64,000 nucleotides of DNA from Agelaius tricolor (GCA_023055355.1 JALJCS010000002.1:76837001-76901000), one strand, 5' to 3'; counted from the stretch's first letter, positions 1 to 12,276 are shown. The notes: generated by a model not told the origin, from the sequence alone. Made by a program: numbers and translations.

Positions 1-125
1 GTATAAGATGTGTCATGAGCATTACAGCTGACAGGTAAATGAGAGCAAAAAGAAGCTAAACATACCAAATCAGATGATTACAAATATCTCCAGAAACCAG
101 GTAGTCACAATATAATAAAAAGGGC

Positions 126-131
126 TTTATT
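126..131 (-). promoter_or_regulatory. Candidate polyadenylation hexamer
   Basis: The plus strand reads TTTATT here, so the minus strand carries AATAAA. It lies about 160 bases downstream of the minus-strand stop codon at 290-292, which suits a short 3' UTR for the candidate terminal exon there. Such hexamers are common by chance in AT-rich DNA, so it means little on its own. Confidence 0.2.
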
Positions 132-289
132 TTAAATAAAAATACATTTGGTTCTCTAAGATATGGAGGTGAGAACTGGGATAATGGACTTTAAATTTTA
201 TGCTGCGTTACGAAATGTGAGTAGTTGTACTAGATCAGAGCAGAGAATAGCTGACTTTTACACCTATAAACTTAAGTTCAAGCAGCTAC

Positions 290-800
290 TTAGAAGTGAC
301 TCTGTTTTAAGCACTTGGACAAAGTAACTACTTTAACTGCATGATTGTCAGTGATTGTCAGTTTTTGTTGCCCTGTTCCAGGTCTTTGTATCTGGTGCTT
401 TTCTAAAGCCACAAAAGGTTTTGGTTTTAATTGTCTAACAATATTCATCTGAAAACAAAAAGGAAGCTGCTGGCCTGCATGCTCATATAAGAAAAAGTTA
501 GATCCATTAAGATGAATGTGTGGCTGAATATTTTTAACTTGGAAATTTAGTTTTCTTTTTTTCCCTAAGTGTGGCACCTGATTTTTGGCAACAGCAATAG
601 GACCTTGACAATTGTGGCCATACCAACACGTGTCTGATTTAGGTACAGACAGATGCTGGCATTGCCATCTGTCTGCAGTTCTAAAGTAGTCTCCCAGCAA
701 TACCATGGCTGGGAAATGTGGATTTGGAGGTGGATGAGAATTGATGTGAAACTGATAAATCTCTGATACCACCCTGATAACTATAGTTCTTTTAAGTAAG
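290..800 (-). CDS. Candidate terminal coding exon, unknown protein (unproven)
   Basis: This is the longest open frame in the window. On the minus strand it runs without a stop from about base 800 down to a TAA at 290-292, roughly 170 codons. The first ATG in frame is at 702-704, and the codon at 770-772 is GTG. A pyrimidine-rich stretch ending in CACAG abuts base 800 on the minus strand, a good splice-acceptor shape, and the frame stays open from there. A polyadenylation hexamer lies about 160 bases past the stop. The predicted chain is basic and rich in Gln, His and Lys, with several Cys and His residues near its start, no membrane segment, and a Lys-Gln-Ser-His-Phe end. I do not recognise the family. 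In DNA this AT-rich, one open frame of this size in 64 kb could arise by chance, so it could be a true last exon, an old retrocopy or noise. Confidence 0.22.
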
Positions 801-1104
801 CTGTGAAGAAATTGGAGGGAGACTTACATACTGTCAGGAATGAAGCACTTGAAGGAGTATCAGAGGGCAGTTTCTAACACAGACTCCTTGTGCAGTACCA
901 CTAGTACAGCTTTGTAAATTAGCTGCTATCTAAAGACATTTCAAAGTAGAATTGTCACTTCTGAAATGACCAATATTTAGCTTTTCTCCCCTGTCCCATT
1001 TCTTTTACAGAAGTTCTTGAAGAAACTTGAAATAATGGCCTAAGTGGAAAGTGGGAAACCCTTTATATGTTAATTCCTGAGTGAAATGCAATATCTGATC
1101 TTTG

Positions 1105-1580
1105 GTCCTCTGCCTTGAATATTGTGCGTAGTTTTGGTCACTGCAATATAAGAAAGATACTAAGCTTTTAGAGGAGGCCATGAGGATGATGAAGGGCCTT
1201 GAGAGGAAGCCAAATGAGGAGCAGCTGAAGTCACTTGGTCTGTTCAGCCTGGAGGAGACTGAGGGGAGACCTCATTGCAGCCTGAAACTTCCTTGTGAGG
1301 GGAAGAGGTGGGACAGGCACTGATCTGTTCTCTCTGGTGACCAGTGACAGGACCTGAGAGAGCGGCTTGAATTTGTGTTAGGGAAGGTTTAGGTTGGATA
1401 TTAGGAAAAAGGTTTTTCACCCATTGGGTGGCTGAGCAGTGAACAGGCTCCCCAGGGAAGTGGTCACAGCAACAAGCCTGGCAGAGTTCAAGAGGGGAAC
1501 TCCGGCACATGGGGTTGAGTTCCTGTGCAGGGATAGGAGTTGTGAATCCCTTCCAACTTAGCATATTCTCTGATTCTGAA
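1105..1580 (+). mobile_element. CR1 LINE, 5'-truncated 3' portion, sense
   Basis: The stretch follows the end of CR1: a segment resembling the end of ORF2 with AATATAAGAAAGA, then TTCAGCCTGGAGGAGACTGA, then TTGGATATTAGGAAAAAGG, then a GCTCCCCAGGGAAGTGG-like block, and finally a tail reading TCCCTTCCAACTTAGCA and TCTGATTCTGA. CR1 is a non-LTR retrotransposon whose copies in birds are nearly always cut short at the 5' end and end in a short 8-bp-type repeat instead of poly(A). This copy is divergent and non-coding. Frames on the opposite strand within it are shadows. Confidence 0.88.
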
Positions 1581-1629
1581 AAGCAATTGAAATTATGCAG
1601 TTTTGTCTGAAGTTTTTTTCTAAAGTTGG

Positions 1630-2055
1630 TTAGTCTGAAGGGTTCTGTTTTTTGAAGCACATCATTTCAGGTGCAACAGGCAGGTGTGTCCAAGCATGAC
1701 TATATTGTGAGGCAGACCTCCAAAGGCTTGGATTTGGTAGTTGGACTTGTAACCTGCCTATAATAAAGCAAACAGAATTTTTGCCCTGTGAGATTTTGAT
1801 CAGAGTCCAGATACCCTTTTTCCAGCAGACCTTTGTGATTCTGAAGAAAACCAAGAGGTCTGATAATATCTTGAGCAGATTTTCTCCAGTACCTACTATT
1901 TGCACAGTGAATTTTCTCTCCATGGTTGGCAAATTACCTTTTAGAGTCCCACGTCTGTTTTGAAAAATGTTACAAAAATAAGCTGTATGTATTGGGATTG
2001 GAAAGGAATATTCATGCAATATTTGTGTGTTTCCAAAGAGATTACCAGAAGTCAT
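1630..2055 (-). other. Unexplained open frame, probably not a gene
   Basis: A 141-codon minus-strand frame lies just beyond the CR1 copy, the second-longest open frame in the window. The predicted chain has a basic and hydrophobic middle (a Leu/Ile/Val-rich stretch followed by Lys and Trp residues) and matches no family I know. It shares its strand with the candidate exon at 290-800, so an upstream exon is conceivable, but I see no convincing paired splice sites. A chance frame is the simpler reading. Confidence 0.12.
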
Positions 2056-2059
2056 TCGA

Positions 2060-5000
2060 GTTTCCTAGCATTTTTGTTGTGATCAGACAGCTGAACTAGA
2101 TGGAGTATCTTTAGTGACAAATTAATATCAGGATTCTTATTTATTTTCACTCAATCTGGAGAAACCTTTCCCAAAATATAGTTTGCAAGAAGCAAATGTA
2201 CTGAATTCATATGCAGGTGAATCCTACATATGATGAAGTGATTTACTTTCTGCTCTGACACTATGTATGGGATTAGGATGATATTGCTGCTACAGCTAGG
2301 TTTTCAAAAATGTCCTTTCATAATAAGGAAAACTTCTTTCAATGCACTGCAACTCTTCCAGGACAGGCAAGTCCTCTCTCCTATCCCTGTTTCCAGTTGT
2401 GTGAAAGGAGAATATTTACACTCAGCCTGTGTCACAAGTTTCAGGCTTCAATATTTTCCTATACTAATGGTCCAAATTCAGGGAGAAAATTGAAATTTTG
2501 ATGTGAATTTCAGCAGTTATTTGATTTGGCAATTAGTGCTTAGCTGCTCAAAGGCCAGGTATGGATTTCACCTGTGTAATTTTATAGCCCTGCCACTCCT
2601 AAACTAAACAAATTTCCTTCAGATATGCATTGGTAGAAATCAAATGTGAAACAGGATTACTTGTAAAGGGATATCATGTTATCTTCCTCCCTTTAACTGT
2701 TCAGAAGAATTATGTCACTGTAGAGCTGTGTTCAAGGGGACTAAGTTATTTGCAAAGAGATGAGATTAACAGCCTCCTTTGATGCCACCTGTCCTTAAAG
2801 TTTATGAACCCATGAATGGATGGTCTCAGACTGTTTAGAGACCTTTTTAATGTTCACAATACAGCATTAGATATTTCAGCCACCAACTATCTGTTAAAGC
2901 TGGTTGTATACTGTTTTGCAACCACATTTTAAACTCTTTTCAGCTTTTGTGTTAACTTGGGAAAAAAGGTTTAGAAGTGTCAGCAATAAGCTTTCTCTAC
3001 ATTCTTGTTTGATGGTTCTGGGCATGTGGTGTTTAAAAGCATGAAATGCAAAAATATCAGATATCAAAATATAGTAACATAAAATTATGTTGCTGTGAAC
3101 ACATTTTCATCATTAGCATAATTTCCAAAGCTGGGTGATAATACCTAAGGCAGAAAAATGTCCTTTGTCCCAAAAATGGTACTGGTGTCATGGTAATGAG
3201 ATCAAATGAAATGGTAAGGTAGCAGAATTTGATTTGGACAAGTTATTACATATTTAAGTTATAATTTACATTGTAGAAATACAGAGTAACATTGGATTTG
3301 TATGAATTTGTGTCAGGAAATTAAACAGAGTCTATATCTAACCAGTACATCTTACAGCTTGCTGATTAATTTGTTGCACTCTTCCCCTTTCCCCCTCAGG
3401 TGACATAGTGTTAGCTCATCCATAAGCTTTTGAAAATCATTTGCTTAACCATCATCTAGAAAAGAAAGAGAATTAAGAACTGATAAATATCTGTGCACAT
3501 GTGTGTCTGCACGGTATTTGTGAATAACCAAAAGCTCTTGGTAGATCCAGTTTCAGATTTTTATCTTGCTTATTTGTAGGAGAATTTTGTGCTCAACCAC
3601 AGAGGAAAAAAAAAAAACAGAATGGAAAACAATTCATTGAATCAATTAAAGTGATGAATACTTTCAAGTAAATACTGAACTGCACTGAAAGCAGAAATAG
3701 TAATTATTTTTTGAGTGTATATATACTGACTAAATTAGTCATTTAAAACTATTTACTCAACTTTAAAATTCTAATTTTCAAAAGCCATGAGGGCTCTGAA
3801 AAACATAAATCTATTGTCTTTTTATGAGACATGGCTCCCAGAGTATGCATTGTTTAGATTATCCTTTGACATGACAGACTTCCTATCTTCTGTTTTTTCA
3901 GTGGTACCTACTCCTCAAGTCTTCATCATTTTTGAGAAGGGCATTCCACCATGCTGCTTGGCATATGTTCCCCTTAAGTTTTTACAGAATCAGAAAGCCT
4001 CAGATTGGTAAAGTCATTTATCTAAAACATTTATTTAACATTTGTCTACCATTAAGAAGCAATACGTCTTGAAGTTTCCAAAAATTTACTAGCATGCAAT
4101 CATGGTCACTCTTTTCTTTATGCTCAGCTGCTCAGCACACATGTTAGAGCATGGCTGGCTTTCCAGGAAAATATGAGGGAACTAGTACTCAAATTAGTAC
4201 TTCTAATTCTGAAATTCTACTCATTCCATCAAGAGTAAGGAGCAGGATGAAATATTAAGAAATATTAAGTCCTCTGAGGAAATTAAAAACTCACAGTATT
4301 TAGCCAAACATTAACCAAAATGTATTCCTACCATTTGTATGTTAAAAAACTTTGTATAGTAATGTAAACAAATATTTTTGCATAACATCTGTACTGTGAC
4401 CTACGTAGTATTCTTAAGGAAAAAAACCCCTACAATTGAATTTTTTGACATTTAGTAACAATACATTTTTTTTTCCTATTGAAAACACCTCCAGTGTGTG
4501 AGATGAATAATTTTTGTTAGCAAAATATCCCCAGAGAAGAAATCAATACACTGAGCTCACCATCCAAAGTTTTAATGATATTTAAGACATTAAGCAGTAA
4601 CAGATGCACCTTAATAAACTGATTGTTCACATCAGTCATATTAAATTTGCTGTTTATATTTGCCAAAGAAAGATCTTGTTAGAAGTAAAAGCAAGTAAAA
4701 TGAAGGAGAAGCTAAACTTGCACCTGTGAAGAAGAATCTTACATAGCTCCACCAACACCTGAAACAAATCCAGTCTTTTTTCTCTTGTCTAGCATACACA
4801 TTTTTCCTTTAATCCCCAGCAAGTTGTTCTGTCAAATCTGGCACATTTGCTCAATTTCTTACCTAATATTTCTTTTGTGTCTCTGGCCTGTCATTCCCCA
4901 CTCAAGTTCTTGGAAATGATGCTTCTTCACCCAAATCTGTAGGTTTTTTTGTCCATTTTCAATACACCATGGCTCCTGCTACTGCTGTTTTTCTCGTTTT

Positions 5001-7650
5001 TCCCCTCCCCAGAGAGTCTCAGTTACCTCTCAGAAGCTTCAGTCCTTCTTCAGCCCCCAAGGCTGCCTGCCTATCTTCCATTGGGCTTCACGCACTGCAC
5101 AGGAACCATGAGTCTCACTCTCATTTCCATGTGCAGGAGTTGCTCACCCAAAGCACCTGGCTGCAAAGATCCAGGGGCTGGGGAGGGAAGCAGCATTAGC
5201 ATCATTCATGTGGAGGGGAGCTGGAGAAGCCTTTGTCTTTCTGTATACATTTTCACTAGCAGCAAATGTAACCCTTAGGATTAGGCTGATTTGCAGAGTA
5301 ACTTCATTTCACCAGAAAAATTCAACGTCAGAAGGATTAATTATATTAATTCATCACTGACATAAGTTGTCCATGTAATTATTATTTGCAAAACCCATAA
5401 ATATGCAATGCTTCTCTTTGGTGCTTCAGGACTCCAGGAACTTGGTATTTTGGAAAATGCTGTTTTGAAAACACCCATAGGAACCATGAATATTCTGTGC
5501 CCTTTCAGAGCAGGTTGTTCTGTCTGCATGATCTTGTGGAAATGCCAACATTAACATCTCTATACATCACAATTTGGCCATTTGGAAGATCAATATAATA
5601 AGAAATACCTCCCAGGCGGGTAGCGAGATTTCATACAAGTTTCACACTTGTAAAATAAATTATGTTTAAAAAAATAACTACAAAATCAAACTAAACTCTA
5701 TATAATAAATCTGACCTGTATCCTTTGCATTTTGGAAATAAATCAATACTGTAATCTATGGGTTTTTTTACAGAAAAACTTAGAAATGTGGTAGATATCT
5801 GACATGTCTTAAATATAGTAGTAGGAATAACAATTGACCTCTGAGATCAAAGTTCATCCCACAAACTATCCAAAATATTATTTTTATACAACTTCATTTT
5901 ACTGTTTTTATACCAGTAAACTTCCATTGTAATTAAAGTAGACTCATGTCCAAAGCAATAGATGCTGAGCTCCTGCTGTCTCTTTCAATGTGGAGGTAGT
6001 GCTGGGGAGGTAAATATGTTAATTATACTAAAAACACTCATTCCATTCTAAATTGCTAGTACAGTCCTACTCTTATGATTTTAATAGCAGAATACAACCT
6101 AATATTACAAAAATGTAGTCAAAACCTGTCTAAAGCCTGTAAGAAGTAAGATCAACTTTTTCTTAGCTTTTTTAGTTGGAGCTTTATCTTTTCCTCTGAC
6201 AAAATGCTTAGAGATCACTGCAGGATGAAGAGCCACATTCTCTAGTTTTTAACTCTGAAAGAAAGTTTAAAAATCACTCTCTTCCACAGCACTTCCACAT
6301 AAATAACAAGATTAATTCTGATTTTTTGTTATGTTTTCATGCTGATGCTATTCTTTACATCAGCATTCTTAGCACTTCCAAGGTGGATTCACCCATGTTA
6401 CAGACAACATTATGCAGGCAATTATCATGACTCAAAAATTGATGCAATTATTTGTTTTTCCTTCTATTCATATATCTTAAATATAACAATTTCAACATAA
6501 AGCGAGTGAGAATTACTCTGATGTTTCCAAGGCACAAGGCTGCATATTTTAAAGTATTCAATTGATAACATGGTTATCTTCATTTCTGTTGTATTAAAAT
6601 GTTTATGCTTGTTAAGAACTTTCTGAATTGTAAAAAAACTTTGGTATCATAGAAAATAGAAAGCACATGTTAGTAGGCTACACTCTACTGATAAAGTTTC
6701 CTTGTAGTAACTCAAGAATTCATATAAGACTATCATGATGAAAACTGAGTGAACTTTAAATCCCTATTTCATGGCAATGTATTTCAGTACCCTTCTGGAT
6801 GAATTTCAATGGATTTCAATCTGGATGAATGAAACAAATGAAAACTGAAAGAAAATTTTGGAGGATGAGATTCAGGAAAATGAAAATACTTCTTGGATTT
6901 GGGATTGGTAATTCTTGATATGGTGTGGTGTAATTTCTTTTCATGACTCCTAGCAACAGTCAGTGATGTAATGAGGAACAGTTTCTCCTTCATTGTTTCT
7001 TTCCTCAACTTGTCAGAAAGTTTTCCTGGCAAGTATTTACAGGCTTTTATCTAATTTAATCAATCTAAAAATATTTTATGGACTTTTATTACTCTTGAAT
7101 AGAAAACAATACCCTGGCATATCAGATGTCTGCTTTAATAATAAAAAAAAATCTCCTTAATCTTTACAATCTGCAAATTGCAAAACTATAGGGAGCTTCA
7201 TTTGTTATTCTGCCGGTAAATTAGAGAAGCAGTGAAAGTTAGTGAGTAAAGTGTCAAAAAAAGTATTTATCAGTTTAACCTAATGAGAAACATGTTTCTT
7301 AAATATTCTTTTGCTTCTTATTACAAGCCATCAGCTTCCAGGTTTCTCTCTGAGTGGATAGGGAGATCAAATCCTGCAGAGAGATTGCATGGTGTTTGCT
7401 TGTTAGTGAGCTACTACCCCATGACACTTCCAGTAAGTCTGAGTTGTCTTTTTTAGCATGGAGTCCATTGTGTCTGTTTTACATAAAATGTGATGGAAAT
7501 TAAATCTACCTCCCAAAATTTAAGAACTAAAATACAATTTTAAATACAGAGTGCTAATAATGAGAATAAAGAGTGTTAGTGGAAGTGCACAGGGACCTCC
7601 TGCCAGTGAAGTTTGCTTATTTTGCAAACATTATAGAGAAATAGGACAGA
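2060..7650. other. Unique AT-rich non-coding DNA
   Basis: I recognise no gene or transposon here. There is a 12-base A run at 3606-3617 and a locally GC-richer patch at about 4960-5250. That patch holds overlapping 76- and 109-codon frames and a CCCCTCCCCAG acceptor-like site, but no donor partner and no recognisable protein. The rest is ordinary AT-rich sequence with short direct repeats. Confidence 0.6.
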
Positions 7651-7654
7651 ATGG

Positions 7655-8395
7655 TGAAATCACAGCACAATTCAGGCTGAAGGAAGCTCTGGAGATCATT
7701 TAGTACAACCTACCTCTCAAAGCACAGACAGCTTTTGTCAGGCCTGGCTGTTCAAAGTCATATTCAAATGACTTCTGGAAACCTTCAGAAATGGAGACTT
7801 CGAAGCCTCTTGGGGCAAACAGTTACTGTATTTTCTCAGCCTCATGTAGAGATTTTTCTTTTCTTTTAAAGATGGCTTTATAGCCAACTGGATATTCTCT
7901 TTGTTGCAACTTTTGCCTGTTTGTTCTTGTCCTATTTCTGTGTACCTCAGACAAATGTCTGGGTCCACTGTCTACAAACCCTCTCTTAGGAGAAGAAGAC
8001 TAATTAGGTTTCTCCTTTGCTTTCATTTCTGCAGGCTAAATAAACCTTCTCTTGGTCTCACCAAGGTTCCAGCTCCCTGCTGATCATAATAGTCCGCCAC
8101 TGAATTATCTTGAGGTTATTGATACAGCTCTTGCACTAGATGACAAAATTGTATGGTTTATCCCAGCTGTGGCCCTCTAAGGACTGAGGTAAGAGTAATA
8201 ACCACTTTCCTTGGCCTGAGAGCTATGATTTTGCTAATGTGGTCCACTAAGCAGTGAACACAATCAGTACAAACATGCATTTTTGACAAGTGCTCAGTAG
8301 CAAACCAAGAATGTGTCCACCAGGAGCATCATATCCTTTTCTTTTGAGGTGTTTTCCAGTGAATCAGTTCTAAAAGTCACTCTTACCTCAGCATC
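7655..8395 (-). mobile_element. CR1 LINE, antisense, old copy
   Basis: The left edge matches the reverse complement of a CR1 tail: AATCACAGCACAATTCAGGC, then GGAGATCATTTAGTACAACC. It continues with a GGAGACTTCGAAGCCTCTTGG block, a TTGTTGCAACTTTTGCCTG / CTTGTCCTATTTCTGTG block and CTGATCATAATAGTCCGCC. A weak match to the part where CR1 reads ACACCCAAGTCCTTCTC extends to about 8395. The element therefore reads leftward, with its 3' end at about 7655. Divergence is high, so this is an older insertion than those at 1105 and 14428. Confidence 0.78.
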
Positions 8396-9695
8396 TCATG
8401 TGACACTTCCCAGGACTCCTAGATCTTGAGATGCCCAAATCACAAACTGGTTAATTTCTGCCTCTTGAGAAACTCATATAAAATGTCATTACCACTTTAA
8501 TCTTTTTGTGTTTGGAAGGTGCATTTCTGAGAAACAGTAAGGAGATAGAGAGGTGAAATATATATGGAACACATAAAACAGGTCTCACAGCAAGTCATTA
8601 CTACTCTGTGAAGAATGCTTTTATGTGCCTTGGAAGGACATTGCCAAGTAATTTTCACAAATATACTTCACGTTTTATTGTTATTTTAGGCAACATAAAA
8701 AATTAACATACAGCCAGACAGAAGCTCTTAGATTTTTAATTGCAAGCATTACATTGCAAATGATGGATGAAAGAACTTTCTTCTAAATTGGTTGTAATAC
8801 TCTCTCAAAGTCTGAAATTCACTGTCAGCTCAAGATTCTGTCCCTAGTGCTCCTCATCTGTAGGTTTGATTGTTTGGGGTTTTTTTCCCACATAGTAAAT
8901 TTTTGCTATCTAAATCCTAATAAATCTTCTGTTACGATACAGACTACCCAGTAACAGCAACTTTTACAGCCTTTTATTTTAACACTCAGTTATTTTACAG
9001 TTAATTGTCCAATTGACCTCTAAGGGGTCCACAATATTCTGTTTCATGCACTGTTACTTAATTCAGTCTTTTATAACTGTAAAATCAATATACAGTTATG
9101 TAACTCAAAGATCTGAAGGATGTGCACAAAGTGTTGTTGCCTACCCACATGCAACATTTTAGAGCAACTCTCAGAGATTTTATTTTCTTTTTTTTCCCCT
9201 TTAACACAGAATGCTTAAAATAAAACCATTAATTGGCACACTACTGTGACAGATGTATACAGAATCACTTGCTATTTCCTTACTTACCATTCAGTGTGTT
9301 GAGATATTGGCATATTTTTATTCCAGAAGATTGATGTTTACTTTTTAAACTTTTCAGAACCAAGAGGCCTTGAATGGGAGTGCTGTCATATGTATTTATT
9401 GACCTATGGTATTTACATTTCTTCAATCTTCTAAACTGTTTAAATGGTCACTTTTGTGATGAAATGACTCTCTTAATTAGCATTTCAACAGAAGGGAGTA
9501 AACAAGAATGTCTGAAAGCTGCAACCTGCATGTCCCACACTGCTGAGGTTCTGACCACTCTCACTAGATCTTTCAAAAACAAGTCCCAAGAACAGGCAAT
9601 TGATTCCTGATATATGTCACATGGATGAAACTGTACCAAACCTGGAACATAATACCTATCCCCTAGTTTTACAGGATATTCCCTGCAGAGGACGC
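8396..9695. other. Unique AT-rich DNA, nothing recognised
   Basis: I see no gene, RNA gene or transposon here. The short frames at 9374-9639 overlap on both strands and have no recognisable product. Confidence 0.55.
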
Positions 9696-9969
9696 TGTGC
9701 TGGTTTTGGAAGAAAGAGTTTTAATTTCCTCCATAGTGGATACTATGGGACTGTGTTTTGCATTTGTCCTGAAAAAGTGTTGATTACACAGGGATGTTTT
9801 CATTACCCTTGAGTGCTGCTTACACATTGTCAAGGCCTTTTCTCCCTCTCATATTGCCCTGCCAGTGAGAAGACTGGGGGTGCACAAGGACTTGAGAGGG
9901 GACACGGGCAGGACAGCTGACCCCAGCTGACTAAAGGGATATTGCACAGCATGTGGGATCATGTTCAGC

Positions 9970-9978
9970 AAATAAAAC
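9970..9978 (+). promoter_or_regulatory. Decayed TATA box of the LTR
   Basis: AAATAAAAC followed by TGGGG occupies the place where related LTRs have TATAAA followed by GCTGGGG. The first base of the TATA core is changed, so promoter strength is doubtful. Confidence 0.5.
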
Positions 9979-10158
9979 TGGGGAAAGAAGAAAGAGGAGG
10001 AAGCAGGTATGGAGTCAAAACATTTGCCTTCCCAAGTCACCATTATGCATGCTGGAGCCCTACTTCCCTGAAGATGGCTGAACATCTGCCTGCCCATGGG
10101 AAGTGGGGAATGAAATATTTATCCTGCTTTGCTAGGACATGCAGCTTTAGCTTTACCT

Positions 10159-10164
10159 ATTAAA
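10159..10164 (+). promoter_or_regulatory. LTR polyadenylation signal (ATTAAA)
   Basis: ATTAAA in TTTACCTATTAAACC is the conserved variant polyadenylation signal of this LTR family, about 190 bases after the TATA position. It supports plus-strand orientation. Confidence 0.6.
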
Positions 10165-10260
10165 CCATCTATCTCAGCCCATGAGTTTTCTCACTTTCAT
10201 TCTCCTGATTGTCTCCCCCGTCTTTTGGATGCTAAATAAGAACTGAAATATGGCATGACA

Positions 10261-12122
10261 CCCAGAGACAAATGCAATGCTGCAGGCAATGGTTATTATA
10301 TTATTGTGAGGGTTAGCCCCTGGCAGAGTAGACAGAAGAAAGTCTCTGCCACATCACTTGTGGCCAAAATCCTTCCAAATCTTATAGTCTAGATGCATAA
10401 CTAAAGAACATTCTCAGGCCTCGTAGATGACTTTCATGTTATCACATCCTTACATATTGCAAAATCATTAGTAAAAGTTAATAATGCAATGTCAGTAATA
10501 TGCTTTATTTCATCCATGGTACCTGCCTATAGGAAAGGATTCTTTGAAAGCTGAAGTTTATGGTGAATCATCTACTAAAGCCACATTTGACTTCAGTTGT
10601 GAAACAAATTTATTGCATATATTCTTATTTAAAATGTATTTTAGCCTGTCTTTTCATTGCAAACCTTAGCATAGTCCTGTATTTTACAGTTTATACTGCC
10701 TATTTCCAGATGATAACTTCCAAGTCCCTTTCCCTATGTGGCCTTTTTTTTTTCCAGATAGACAAGTACAATAGAAGCATGAAGTACTAGGCATTCTTCT
10801 TCATGAGATAGAGATACAGGGAGCTTCAAAGTTCCACAGTTTTGCAGAGATACTTTTCAAGGTTTTCTCTTCTGAATTTGGGAGCACAATGTCTTAACAG
10901 GACATAACTACCAAACTCTGCAAACTTTTTGTTTCATTTTCTTTTATGTTGTTACTAGGTATCACACGATTCCATTCCTCTGGCATGATACATACTTACT
11001 GAACAGCGTAATTATTGAATATTTTTTTTCATTTTCTTGAAGTGTTCTAAACCGTCTTTCACATATAGGTCAATCATGTTAATAATTTTTTCTTTTTATT
11101 AGGATTCAATGTTTGTCTAATATTAATTTGTCTAATATTAAACCATTTATATTCAGCATAATTTGTTCTTAATCATTGGAGACCTGCCAGACTTTCTCAT
11201 TGTCTTGAACCCTTCACGGGCTGCAAAACTTGTTTGTCATTGGCTATTTTTAACCACACACTATTTTTCACATTCTTTTTCTAGTCCTCTTTTCTTACTT
11301 TTAGTTGCATGTTTAACATCATTTCATACAATATTTAATGGATAAAATACTGATTATTTCAGCTGAGAATACCATTACCAGTTTCCTCTGGATGAGCAAT
11401 CAAATTTACCAATCCTCTTGATGAGCGATCTTTGGGTGTTTCTTCTCTTTCAGAACAAATGATTTTAAAAATCTAGTTCTTTTTTGCTAGGCACCTCCAT
11501 GCACCACATATTCAGTGGCTACATATTCAGAAGCTGTATATTTCTCCCTTCCTGAGTTTTTTTGCTTCATAAACACATCTAAGTTTTTATTACTAATGCT
11601 TGATAAAGTTACTTAAAAAATCTAAACCTTTATTGGGTTTTAGAGTCAAAGATTAGCCTCTGGTTACAAAGAAACAAGGAAGAAATGAAGAGAACTAGAG
11701 ATAAATTGTAAATTCAATGTCAACAAACATAATTGCATACATTAAATATGTTCTAGACTACTGGACTAAATTACTACAATTTACAAATGCTAATAAAAAG
11801 TTATTATTTCAACAATTGAAAAGAATGTTTAGAAAGAGGAGAAGCTATTTTTCCAGGCATTGCTTTGGTGCACAGTTCATTTACTATATTTAATTGTTTG
11901 TTAAAGTAATATTTGCTTTATAGTTTCACCAAAGACATAGTTCTGTTAAATATTAATGCTTTTGGTGCTAGTGTTGGGCAAGATTAATGTGTGGCTTGTG
12001 CTAAAAATCTGAGACATAATAAACACTGGAAGCGAAAACATCATGGCTTACTTGATAATAAATAATTTTAAATTATTTATAGGCAAAAACATAGCTGCTT
12101 TTATTACTTCATTAGTATAAAC
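10261..12122. other. Unique AT-rich DNA
   Basis: I recognise no gene or transposon. A 15-base unit (TTTGTCTAATATTAA) is present twice in tandem at 11112-11141. Confidence 0.55.
11112..11141. repeat. Two-copy 15-bp tandem repeat
   Basis: TTTGTCTAATATTAA occurs at 11112-11126 and again directly after at 11127-11141, with no mismatch. It looks like a local slippage or template-switch duplication. Confidence 0.75.
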
Positions 12123-12230
12123 AATGAATCATGAGTGAGGTTGGAAAGGGGTTCAGCAAGTCAGTCCCCTGCTCAAAAGAGGACTAAACAAGTTAGGTTA
12201 GATTGATAAGGGAATCTGTCCCTTATATAG
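12123..12230 (-). mobile_element. CR1 fragment, antisense, about 100 bp
   Basis: GAGGTTGGAAAGGGGTTCAG followed by CAGTCCCCTGCTCAAAAGAG and then a GTTAGGTTAGATTGATAAGG stretch matches the reverse complement of the CR1 3' end (GTCCAACCCCCCTGCTCAAAGCAGGG type). The terminal repeat at the left is not clear, and the right end fades at about 12230. Confidence 0.55.
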
Positions 12231-12276
12231 ATTACATCTACATCTACATATTACATCTGTCCCTTATGTGGATTAC
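12214..12276. repeat. Imperfect direct repeat, period 41
   Basis: ATCTGTCCCTTATATAGATTAC at 12214-12235 returns with two changes at 12255-12276. Short ATCTACA units lie between. It sits at the edge of the CR1 fragment and looks like a local duplication. Confidence 0.6.

Larger units (their letters stand above)
9696..10260 (+). mobile_element. Solo LTR of an avian endogenous retrovirus (ERVL-like)
   Basis: It begins with TG in TGTGCTGGTTTTGG and follows a widespread avian LTR: AACACAGGGATGTTTTCATT, TGGGGGTGCACAAGGACTTG, GGACAGCTGACCCCAGCTGA, CTAAAGGGATATTGCACAGC, GAAGATGGCTGAACATCTGC, CTGCCCATGGGAAGTGG and GAGTTTTCTCACTTTCATTC. A TATA-like box (AATAAAAC at about 9971) and an ATTAAA polyadenylation signal (10159-10164) mark promoter and R region, giving plus-strand orientation. 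The 3' end is decayed; a terminal CA at about 10260 is my best estimate, and no clear target-site duplication remains. No internal retroviral genes flank it, so it is a solo LTR. The family name is recalled, not looked up. Confidence 0.85.

Noticed and set aside
1244..1660. 138-codon minus-strand open frame
   Set aside because: It lies antisense across the CR1 copy at 1105-1580, and the chain is a shadow of repeat sequence.
4949..5278. 109-codon plus-strand frame beginning with a Leu/Phe-rich stretch like a signal peptide
   Set aside because: It overlaps another open frame, falls in a locally GC-richer patch, has no known domain and no paired splice sites.
9849..10163. Open frames on both strands (82 and 73 codons)
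   Set aside because: Both are inside the solo LTR, which is non-coding.
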